A DNA stretch of 21,209 nucleotides from Euryarchaeota archaeon UBA89 (GTDB lineage: Archaea > Thermoplasmatota > Poseidoniia > Poseidoniales > Thalassarchaeaceae): NCBI GenBank assembly GCA_002495525.1, contig DAFS01000020.1:48025-69233 (forward strand). Reading direction: 5' to 3'. A program made the translations under genes and the position numbers. This document shows positions 14,628-21,209 of the stretch, piece after piece. Position 1 is the stretch's first letter; every line of letters starts with the position of its first letter. Under the pieces are notes generated by a model that ran no database searches, had not been told where the DNA came from, and saw nothing but the letters and a program-made list of their open reading frames with translations.

Positions 14628-17219
14628 GTGAATGTGTTTCCAAAAGAAAAGAGAATTTCGGCTTGGAAAAAAATACCTGAATCCTCAAGAATATTAATAA
14701 TTGCCAGTATTATAGTCATTATTTTCTTAACACCAAATCTTGCAGAAGGTTACGAAAGTACTTGGAATGAAATAAATATTAATTCAAATAATGACTATAA
14801 TGCTGCAATAATTGATTCTAATGGAAATGCTTGGGTCTTTGGAGACGATGGGATAATAATCCAGGGAGAAAAATTAGCTAATTGGAGCATAGTAGATTCA
14901 CCTACAATCAAAGACATATTGACTGCGGATTCTAATGAAAACTTAATTGTAGCCGCAGGATCGGATGGAGTAGTAATTTACAAAGAAATTCTATCAAATG
15001 AATGGATTAACATTGATATTGATAATCAAACAAGAATTAATTCAGTATCGATTAACAATTTTGATGAAATTGTAATAGTCACTGATTTAGGAGGAATCAA
15101 GATTTTTAAAAATAATGAATGGTTGGAAATAAATTCATTAACCTCAGAAAATCTACTTGATATTACATTTGAAAATGGAAGAGGATTAATTTCCGGCTCT
15201 TCCGGATTAATTCTTGGTTCAGAAGATAACGGGTTGACTTGGGAAATAAGAGAGACTCCAGAAATTATCGCAACTTCTGAAATTATTTCTATAGACTACT
15301 ACAAGACAAATAGAGCTTATGCAATTACTTCGGATGGTACTATTTTGAAATCGACTCAGGAATCATTGACAACAACAGTAGGATATTCGTGGGCTGTAAA
15401 AGAAATTGAGTCAGAAAATTATAGTACTAGTATAAATGTCAACTTAACCTCATTAGATGTTTTGAGTACAACAAAGATATTGTTGACGGGACAAGACGGT
15501 TTTGTAGCACTGAGTAAAGATGGAGGGAATATTGTCACTCCTCAATTACTACCAGAGGGGAGCAAAAATCAGACAATAAATGATATAGCTATGGAAACTG
15601 CATTTAGAGGAATTATTGTAGGTGATGATGGGAAAATCTTCTACACTGAGAATGGAGGAGAAGATGAACCAGTTGGATTTGAAATTATAGATTTAAGTGA
15701 TTTCAACGAATTTGTGGATTTTACAAAAGATAATCTTTGGGAAGGTTTGAAGTCTACGGTAAAAATAGTTATCTTTGGAATTTTACTTGGTTTCTTTCTA
15801 GGAATAATTCTAGCAATGTGTAAAACTGCCCCAACCACATTAAAGCAAATGATCGAAAGTGACCTCGAAAAGACATTGACATTGTTTTGGTTAGTAATTC
15901 CAATTAGTATTTTTTCCATTAAACAAAGTGGTATCGGTTTAGGTATATTCACGTTCTTATCAATAATTTTTATATCCATATTAGTAAATCATTACATCAA
16001 TAAAAATAAAACAGAAACAGAAGGTTTTCTAGGGGTCGTAATACCAGAACATCATAGGAACAAAATTATCAAAATATTAGGATTATCTCTTTTAATTGGA
16101 ATCCCAATATCTGGAGAATTAAAAGTAAATGGAGGAGCAGAATTAATTTACTCCGCGCTGGTCGATTTTCATGATTTCAAACTTGGTTCAAATACTCCAA
16201 AGTTATCATCACAACTTGGATATATATTTGCGCCAATAGGTAATCCTAGTGCATTCTTCGGATTAATAATTGGTATTGCTTTAACCTATCTAGGAGTCTT
16301 ATTCGTATCCACAGATGGTAGTTTCTCTAAGAAGAAAATTTATGCAGGTAAATTGATATTACTTATTTCTATATGGACGATTATCTTAACGGAATTATTC
16401 GTAGGTTTCGAGTTAAACAAGTTTGACCTAAATATTAATAATTTAATGAAATTTAGCTTATTTTTAGGTTTAGGATTTTTCTTAACTAGAAGAATTACTC
16501 CTGAACTATTTCGAAAGAAGGCTAAATTAAATGATTTCAATATTTCAATTGAACCATGGAGTTTGAGGCCTTTGAATAGTATGGCAACTCTTTACACAGA
16601 TTTTTTCAGAAATACACCACTATTAGTACAATTTATGTTTATTCATTTTGGGATACAGTTAGGGAAACATATACAAAATATAGGAGTTGATTTCACTAGT
16701 GATTTGGCGATTATTTCATCCTATCTCGGACCTCTAGATAGTTTATTCTCTCCTATGATTGATTATATCAATGAAAGTTTATTTGGGCCAGGAAAGAGAT
16801 CTTATCTCAGTGCGATTTTCGCATTAGGGTTAAACTCGGCAGCCTATCAATGCGAAACTATCAGAGGTGCAATTGCAGCGATACCGTCAGGTCAAATGGA
16901 AGCAGGTAGAAGTATAGGTCTGACTTATATGGGCACTATGAGATTGATTATTTTACCACAAGCAATCAGGATATGTATACCCCCACTAGGGAATGAAATG
17001 GTCAATCTTGTATTAAATTCATCTTTAGCCAGCGTGATTGCATACACAGAATTAACTCGACAAGGAAAATTAGTTGTGGCAATTACTTTCCAGATATTTT
17101 GGACTTGGGGTATGGTGATGATTGCATATTTCGTAGTGACATGGACACTGGCAATACTATTGAGAAGATTGGAAGAAAAGACTAGGATTCCAGGACTAGG
17201 AATTTCGGGAGGAAGTTGA
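14628..17219 (+). CDS. Beta-propeller/amino-acid ABC permease fusion (HisM/GlnP family)
   Basis: The 863-residue protein combines parts normally kept apart. Residues 21-37 form a signal anchor. Residues 41-355 are a series of propeller-type repeats (AWVFGDDGIIIQG, LIVAAGSDGVVIY, GLISGSSGLILGSEDNGLTW, GIIVGDDGKIFYTENGG), like YCF48/BNR-type beta-propellers, presumably outside the membrane. A HisM/GlnP-type permease begins at about 365 (NLWEGLKSTVKIVIFGILLG). It is interrupted at about 400-648 by extra helices, then resumes with YTDFFRNTPLLVQF (656-669). The EAA loop follows at 758-789 (EAGRSIGLTYMGTMRLI, then PPLGN). Typical permeases of this family are about 220-400 residues. GTG is the start, seven bases after the SufT-like gene. 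The ATPase follows with no gap. No substrate-binding protein is present nearby. Polar amino-acid transport is inferred from the family; the substrate is unknown. Confidence 0.9.
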   Translation: MNVFPKEKRISAWKKIPESSRILIIASIIVIIFLTPNLAEGYESTWNEININSNNDYNAAIIDSNGNAWVFGDDGIIIQGEKLANWSIVDSPTIKDILTADSNENLIVAAGSDGVVIYKEILSNEWINIDIDNQTRINSVSINNFDEIVIVTDLGGIKIFKNNEWLEINSLTSENLLDITFENGRGLISGSSGLILGSEDNGLTWEIRETPEIIATSEIISIDYYKTNRAYAITSDGTILKSTQESLTTTVGYSWAVKEIESENYSTSINVNLTSLDVLSTTKILLTGQDGFVALSKDGGNIVTPQLLPEGSKNQTINDIAMETAFRGIIVGDDGKIFYTENGGEDEPVGFEIIDLSDFNEFVDFTKDNLWEGLKSTVKIVIFGILLGFFLGIILAMCKTAPTTLKQMIESDLEKTLTLFWLVIPISIFSIKQSGIGLGIFTFLSIIFISILVNHYINKNKTETEGFLGVVIPEHHRNKIIKILGLSLLIGIPISGELKVNGGAELIYSALVDFHDFKLGSNTPKLSSQLGYIFAPIGNPSAFFGLIIGIALTYLGVLFVSTDGSFSKKKIYAGKLILLISIWTIILTELFVGFELNKFDLNINNLMKFSLFLGLGFFLTRRITPELFRKKAKLNDFNISIEPWSLRPLNSMATLYTDFFRNTPLLVQFMFIHFGIQLGKHIQNIGVDFTSDLAIISSYLGPLDSLFSPMIDYINESLFGPGKRSYLSAIFALGLNSAAYQCETIRGAIAAIPSGQMEAGRSIGLTYMGTMRLIILPQAIRICIPPLGNEMVNLVLNSSLASVIAYTELTRQGKLVVAITFQIFWTWGMVMIAYFVVTWTLAILLRRLEEKTRIPGLGISGGS

Positions 17220-17960
17220 ATGAATGATGAAGTGCTTATCGTAGAAGATCTTGAAAAAATATATTCAGGAGGTGTTCATGCAGTTAGAGGAGTTTCATTC
17301 AAAGTTAAAAAGGGAGAATCTGTGGCTATAATAGGTTCATCAGGAAGTGGTAAATCAACAGTACTTAGGTGTATCAATAGACTAATTGAGCCTACAAATG
17401 GAATCATTAAATTAAATGGTGAAATAATAAATAATCCTTTAGCAGATGTGAATGATATTCGTTCAAAAATAGGTATGGTTTTCCAATCATTTGAACTTTT
17501 CTCACACCTAAAAGTCTTGGAAAATATTACATTGGGACTTAAACATGTTAGGGGGATGAATAAAGAAGATGCCGAAAAAATCGCCCTTGAAGTATTGGCA
17601 AGAGTAGATATGTTGGATAGAATAGAAGCTTATCCAGGGAATTTATCAGGAGGACAGAAACAAAGAGTTGCTATTGCAAGGTCTCTGGCAATGCATCCTG
17701 AAGTAATACTATTTGACGAACCTACCAGTGCTTTGGATCCTGAATTAATAGGTTCAGTATTACAAACTATAAGAGGATTAGCAGATGAAGGGATGACAAT
17801 GGTGATTGTTACTCATGAAATAAATTTTGCTAAGGATGTTGCAGATCGAATCATATATATGGATAAAGGAATTATTGCAGAAGAAGGACCTTCAGAGATA
17901 ATCGAAAAGCCAAAAACTGATAGGTTGAAAGAGTTCCTTTCGGCTATGGATGAGGAATGA
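17220..17960 (+). CDS. Polar amino-acid ABC transporter ATP-binding protein (GlnQ/HisP family)
   Basis: This 246-residue ATPase would power the adjacent permease. Motifs in order are Walker A GSSGSGKST (39-47), the Q-loop in MVFQSFELFSHL (Q89), the signature LSGGQKQRV (142-150), Walker B VILFDEPTSALDPE (162-175) and the H-loop VTHE (His199). The FELFSHLKVLENI segment and overall length match the GlnQ/HisP group. The ATG immediately follows the permease TGA with zero spacing, and a GGAGG ribosome-binding sequence lies within the permease C-terminal codons. It is the last gene of the suf/ABC unit and converges on gdhA with an 8-base gap. Confidence 0.96.
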   Translation: MNDEVLIVEDLEKIYSGGVHAVRGVSFKVKKGESVAIIGSSGSGKSTVLRCINRLIEPTNGIIKLNGEIINNPLADVNDIRSKIGMVFQSFELFSHLKVLENITLGLKHVRGMNKEDAEKIALEVLARVDMLDRIEAYPGNLSGGQKQRVAIARSLAMHPEVILFDEPTSALDPELIGSVLQTIRGLADEGMTMVIVTHEINFAKDVADRIIYMDKGIIAEEGPSEIIEKPKTDRLKEFLSAMDEE

Positions 17961-17968
17961 ATTAGAAA

Positions 17969-19324
17969 TTAAATTAATCCTTGGGCTGTCATTGCTTCAG
18001 CGACTTTGAGGAAACCTGCAATGTTAGCACCTGCTACGTAATTATCAGGCATTCCATACTTTTCAGCAGTTTCAGCCGCATTTTTATGAATATCAACCAT
18101 TATTTGGTCTAATTTAGAATCAACTTCTTCTCGGGTCCAATTGTATCTCAACGAATTTTGTGACATTTCAAGTCCGGATGTTGCTACTCCTCCTGCATTA
18201 CTTGCCTTGCCAGGAGCAAACATTACACGGTTAGTTAGGAAAACTTCTACAGCTTCTGGCGTACAAGGCATATTGGCACCCTCAGCTACTGCCATTACTT
18301 TATTTTTGACAAGCATTTTTGCTTCTTCACCATTTATCTCATTTTGAGTAGCACATGGAAGTGCAACATCGACTTCAATATTCCATAATCCATTTGATGC
18401 AGGCTCTGGTTCAGAAGCAGTAAAAGTAGAACCTGGATATTTTTGTGCATACTCTGAAATTCGTCCACGCCGTTTATTCTTTAAATCCATAATCCAAGAT
18501 AATTTTTCTCTGTCAATACCTTTCGGGTCATGAATAAATCCACTAGAATCTGACATCGTAACTGGTTTACCGCCAAGATCTAAGACTTTCTCACAGGCGA
18601 ACTGTGCAACATTACCAGAACCAGAAATTGAAACAGATGCACCCTCGAATGACTTACCTTTTGTAGCAAGCATTTCTCTGGCGAAATAAACTAGACCATA
18701 ACCCGTGGCCTCAGGCCTAATTAGAGAGCCTCCATATGATATCCCTTTACCAGTAAGAACACCAGTAAACTCATTCGCTAATTTTTTATACATTCCAAAG
18801 AGGAAACCAATTTCTCTTCCTCCAACGCCAATATCTCCTGCTGGAACATCTAGATTCGCTCCAATATGTCTCCATAATTCCATCATAAAAGATTGACAGA
18901 AACGCATGACTTCAGAATCAGTTTTGCCCTTAGGATCAAAATCTGAACCACCTTTACCACCTCCCATAGGTAATCCGGTCAAGCTGTTCTTGAATACTTG
19001 CTCAAATGCTAGAAACTTAAGGATTGATTGATTTACAGAAGGATGGAAACGAAGCCCTCCTTTGTAAGGACCTATAGCACTATTCATTTGAATCCTGAAT
19101 CCGCGATTAACATGTAATTTACCACTATCATCATACCAAGGCACTTTAAATTGAATAATTCTCTCTGCTTCAACCATTGATTCAACTACAGGTAAATATT
19201 CAGGATGTGCCTGAATTACTGGAACTAAACTTTCCAGAACCTCTTCCACCGCTTGATGGAATTCAGGTTGATTCGGATCTCTTGCAATTACACTGTCATA
19301 TACTTTTTTCATTGTATTATCCAT
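17969..19324 (-). CDS. gdhA: NADP-type glutamate dehydrogenase, bacterial-like hexameric class
   Basis: This enzyme reversibly aminates 2-oxoglutarate to glutamate. From the ATG at 19324 it is 451 residues, close to E. coli GdhA (447). The N-terminus (VIARDPNQPEFHQAVEEVLE) matches that enzyme closely. Further motifs are SAIGPYKGGLRFHPSVN, the catalytic region LPMGGGKGGSDFDPKGK, VPAGDIGVGGREIGF and GGSLIRPEATGYG, and the nucleotide-binding fold has SISGSGNVAQF. A 34-residue upstream extension begins at 19426, directly after the HD gene stop, but resembles nothing in the family. I therefore treat those 102 bases as leader, though coupled initiation there cannot be excluded. The strongly bacterial sequence suggests ancestral transfer from bacteria. 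Confidence 0.95.
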   Translation of the reverse strand: MDNTMKKVYDSVIARDPNQPEFHQAVEEVLESLVPVIQAHPEYLPVVESMVEAERIIQFKVPWYDDSGKLHVNRGFRIQMNSAIGPYKGGLRFHPSVNQSILKFLAFEQVFKNSLTGLPMGGGKGGSDFDPKGKTDSEVMRFCQSFMMELWRHIGANLDVPAGDIGVGGREIGFLFGMYKKLANEFTGVLTGKGISYGGSLIRPEATGYGLVYFAREMLATKGKSFEGASVSISGSGNVAQFACEKVLDLGGKPVTMSDSSGFIHDPKGIDREKLSWIMDLKNKRRGRISEYAQKYPGSTFTASEPEPASNGLWNIEVDVALPCATQNEINGEEAKMLVKNKVMAVAEGANMPCTPEAVEVFLTNRVMFAPGKASNAGGVATSGLEMSQNSLRYNWTREEVDSKLDQIMVDIHKNAAETAEKYGMPDNYVAGANIAGFLKVAEAMTAQGLI

Positions 19325-19426
19325 GGGATTCACCAAGGTTTCCGAATCTATCCTAGTTATCGGACATACAGTCGACCAACTAACCCCTTTTGAATGGTAT
19401 GGATTGAACAACTCAGTAAATATCAT

Positions 19427-20680
19427 TTAAGAGAAAATATACTCTTCTGCGAGACGTTCAACTATTTTCTCGTAACCTGGTAAAGTCATTACATAAACTA
19501 CTTCTTGAGATACCTGCCTTTTCCTCAATGCTTCTGCTACAGGAGTATGATCTTTAAACCATCTAGTTTTTCCATCATCACCAATTATCCTAATATCTAC
19601 CTGAGACATACGAGGTTCAGAAAGTAATAATTTTACTGAAGGCACATCTATGGCAACGTATCCATTATCGAGCCCCGCACGTTTAGCAATTTCATCTTCA
19701 AGTTCAATCCTTTCGGAAGAGTTTGATGCTAAATGAATCAATTTTTCTATTGTTTCTTCGGGTAATTCTTGTTTTCTACGGCTAGTAGAAATTTTCATAA
19801 GTTGCCTATATTTCAATCTTCGAATCATATCTCTAGCAAATTTACCTGAATCATAAAGAGCTCCCCATATCTCTGAATCAACTCTCTTCTGGAGATCTAT
19901 TGAATCTGGTAAATCATCAACGCTTCGCTCCACTGCTCTAGAGAGCATGATTTCAGTTATTCTAGTTACTCTATGGAAATAAACCGCGCTATACATGAGA
20001 CCCCGGGCCATCATCATACCTTCCAATGCAGGTAATCCCCCTTCTTCAACTGCTACATCTCCTCCATGCCTCTCTAAACATTCTATTAATCTATGATGAT
20101 CAATTACCCCGTGTTTAACACCAGTAAAATGTGAATCTCTCAATAAATAGTCCATTTGGTCACAATCAACAGGGCCGTGAATTAAGTGAGATAATGTGTC
20201 ATCTTGGAAAACAAAATTCTGTTTCCCCTCTACCCACTGAAGAAGATTTCTTTCAGTACCACCCGCATCAGGGCCACGGATGAGTCCTGCAACTTCTTTA
20301 GGTTCGATATCAAAGGATTCTAGAATCTCGGGAATACCCCTTCTATCAGAAAAGAACTTTTCCTCACCATTTCTTAGAATATCATATTCTCCTAAAATTA
20401 TTCCTTCGGTAATAGACATGTGGTCAAGTCCACCTCTTTCATGGAGAATATGTTCAAGTGTGTGAGAATAGGGGCCATGCCCTACATCATGTAACATACC
20501 AGCAACTTGAACTGTAGATTTTTCATGCTCATTTAAGGATATGGAATCAGCCATCAATCCGGCGATATGGGATACACCTAGAGAATGCTCGAATCTTGTA
20601 TGGTGAGCTCCTGGGAACACAAGATGTGCTAAACCAAGTTGCTTAATGTGACTGAGCTTGTTCATTTCAGGAGTTTTCAA
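19427..20680 (-). CDS. HD-superfamily phosphohydrolase (COG1078-like); N-terminus uncertain
   Basis: The protein belongs to the dNTPase-like HD hydrolases, metal-dependent phosphohydrolases acting on nucleotides. Visible are IKQLGLAHLVFPGAHHTRFE with HSLG, the HD pair in GMLHDVGHGPYSH (H64, D65 by this start), and GPVDCDQMDYLLRDS. The listed start is a TTG at 20680. The frame stays open upstream to 20773 and encodes SIKVINDAIHGQFRIDG, which matches the conserved KxIxDPIHG opening of the family. No ATG, GTG or TTG lies in that part. A GTG at 20775-20777 is in another frame and would join if one base were removed (for example a T of CTTTGG). The true protein is probably about 30 residues longer. 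It precedes gdhA on the same strand. Confidence 0.85.
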   Translation of the reverse strand: MKTPEMNKLSHIKQLGLAHLVFPGAHHTRFEHSLGVSHIAGLMADSISLNEHEKSTVQVAGMLHDVGHGPYSHTLEHILHERGGLDHMSITEGIILGEYDILRNGEEKFFSDRRGIPEILESFDIEPKEVAGLIRGPDAGGTERNLLQWVEGKQNFVFQDDTLSHLIHGPVDCDQMDYLLRDSHFTGVKHGVIDHHRLIECLERHGGDVAVEEGGLPALEGMMMARGLMYSAVYFHRVTRITEIMLSRAVERSVDDLPDSIDLQKRVDSEIWGALYDSGKFARDMIRRLKYRQLMKISTSRRKQELPEETIEKLIHLASNSSERIELEDEIAKRAGLDNGYVAIDVPSVKLLLSEPRMSQVDIRIIGDDGKTRWFKDHTPVAEALRKRQVSQEVVYVMTLPGYEKIVERLAEEYIFS

Positions 20681-20846
20681 TAATTCTTCTCTAACACCAT
20701 CAATACGAAATTGTCCATGGATTGCATCATTAATTACTTTGATAGAACCACCACTGATTAGCCCAAAGAGTACTCACTATTGAATCGCTCTATTTCCCAA
20801 TGAGTAAAAAAGATAAAAAAAATAATATTGCTCAATTGTATCTCAT

Positions 20847-20863
20847 ATGCAATACATTTGCAT
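20847..20863. promoter_or_regulatory. Inverted repeat in the HD hydrolase/ribbon-helix-helix divergent spacer
   Basis: ATGCAA-tacat-TTGCAT is a six-base inverted repeat with a five-base centre, about 40 bases upstream of the ribbon-helix-helix gene. A direct repeat of TACATTT overlaps it at 20853-20859 and 20864-20870. Ribbon-helix-helix dimers often bind such short repeats in their own promoters, so autoregulation is possible. This is inferred from position only. Confidence 0.35.
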
Positions 20864-20902
20864 TACATTTATGTGCTAGACGCATCCTGCTTAGCCTGAG
20901 GG

Positions 20903-21209
20903 ATGGCAGTGAGAGGACAAAGCCCAATGGTTTCATTGAGGATACCAGAGGATTATCTATTGGCCTTGGATCAAAGAATAGGCTTTGATGGGATGAGAAA
21001 TCGTTCAGATGTTATTAGAGACGCAGTGAGGCGTTTATTAGAACAAAATATTGTTGAACATGGAGACAGTGTAAAAGTTGATTTGGGACCTGAATTGACA
21101 ATTCTAATGAATGACTTCTGCAAAATTCATGCTGAAAAACCTGAAACTGTTCTTAAAGCAGCTGCTAGAAATTATATTCGAAGGGAAACAATTGAAGGTA
21201 TGTCTGTGA
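20903..21209 (+). CDS. Ribbon-helix-helix (CopG/Arc-type) DNA-binding protein, 3' end outside window
   Basis: The frame from the ATG at 20903 runs off the window after 102 codons. The first 47 residues fit the ribbon-helix-helix pattern: a strand MVSLRIPEDYLLALDQ, a turn with GFDGMRNRSD, then the helix VIRDAVRRLLEQN. Such proteins bind DNA as dimers through the N-terminal strand. The remainder (from about 55) looks like a second, mostly helical domain with no recognised motif. An internal ATG at residue 9 would give a shorter protein starting exactly at the strand. The gene is divergent from the HD hydrolase gene. Its targets are unknown. Confidence 0.8.
   Translation, partial: MAVRGQSPMVSLRIPEDYLLALDQRIGFDGMRNRSDVIRDAVRRLLEQNIVEHGDSVKVDLGPELTILMNDFCKIHAEKPETVLKAAARNYIRRETIEGMSV

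Noticed and set aside
14748..15690. Sialidase (neuraminidase) activity for the propeller region
   Set aside because: The repeats are propeller-like, but no sialidase catalytic residues (Arg triad, Tyr/Glu pair) can be identified, and the region is fused to a permease.
20800..20988. 62-residue plus-strand frame starting MSKKDKKNN
   Set aside because: It overlaps the better-supported ribbon-helix-helix gene in another frame, begins in an A-rich stretch, and has no recognisable domain.

Overview
The window looks like a compact, AT-rich chromosome segment from a marine euryarchaeon, most plausibly a Poseidoniales (Marine Group II) or close relative. The archaeal marks seen directly are a TFIIB-type initiation factor, a stand-alone ATP-pyrophosphatase subunit of GMP synthase (GuaA is split in archaea), a two-subunit P-protein of glycine cleavage, and a secreted protein ending in a PGF-CTERM-type sorting tail. 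A bacterial-type NADP glutamate dehydrogenase and a SufS/SufE pair sit beside them, consistent with the bacterial gene content known in planktonic euryarchaea. The lineage is inferred from gene content, not from a phylogeny.

Layout. 1-1614 (+): 3' part of a very acidic calcium-binding repeat protein, followed with no gap by a convergent tRNA-Asn (GUU). 1723-3435 (-): purine block purE > guaAB, followed by an O6-alkylguanine-DNA alkyltransferase-like domain that has no usable start codon. 3494-7268 (-): gcvPA > gcvPB > unknown membrane protein, closed by a T-run. 7392-8231 (+): a degenerate epimerase-like (SDR) protein. 8228-10906 (-): gcvT, then a two-EF-hand protein. 11043-12056 (+): tfb. 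12075-12524 (-): a SLOG/DUF2493-type protein. 12623-17960 (+): sufS, sufE, a MIP18/SufT-like gene, a very unusual beta-propeller/amino-acid permease fusion, and its ABC ATPase. 17969-20680 (-): an HD-domain phosphohydrolase, then gdhA. 20903-21209 (+): 5' part of a ribbon-helix-helix regulator. There is no stretch over 300 bases without a gene; the longest spacers are the divergent promoter regions of about 100-140 bases.

How the genes fit together. The Gcv proteins catabolise glycine to CO2, ammonia and methylene-tetrahydrofolate (H and L proteins are not in this window). GdhA assimilates ammonia, and PurE and GuaAB use C1 and nitrogen products for purines. The Suf genes mobilise sulfur from cysteine for Fe-S clusters. 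They run directly into a polar amino-acid ABC transporter, so a cysteine or cystine import role is an attractive but unproven reading.

The most unusual object is the 863-residue permease. An extracytoplasmic propeller-like region is fused ahead of a HisM/GlnP-type permease, and the permease core is itself split by about 250 residues containing extra membrane helices. Two other genes (the alkyltransferase and the HD hydrolase) each lack a start codon in a way that one base would repair. This points to frameshifts, sequencing indels or non-canonical initiation.
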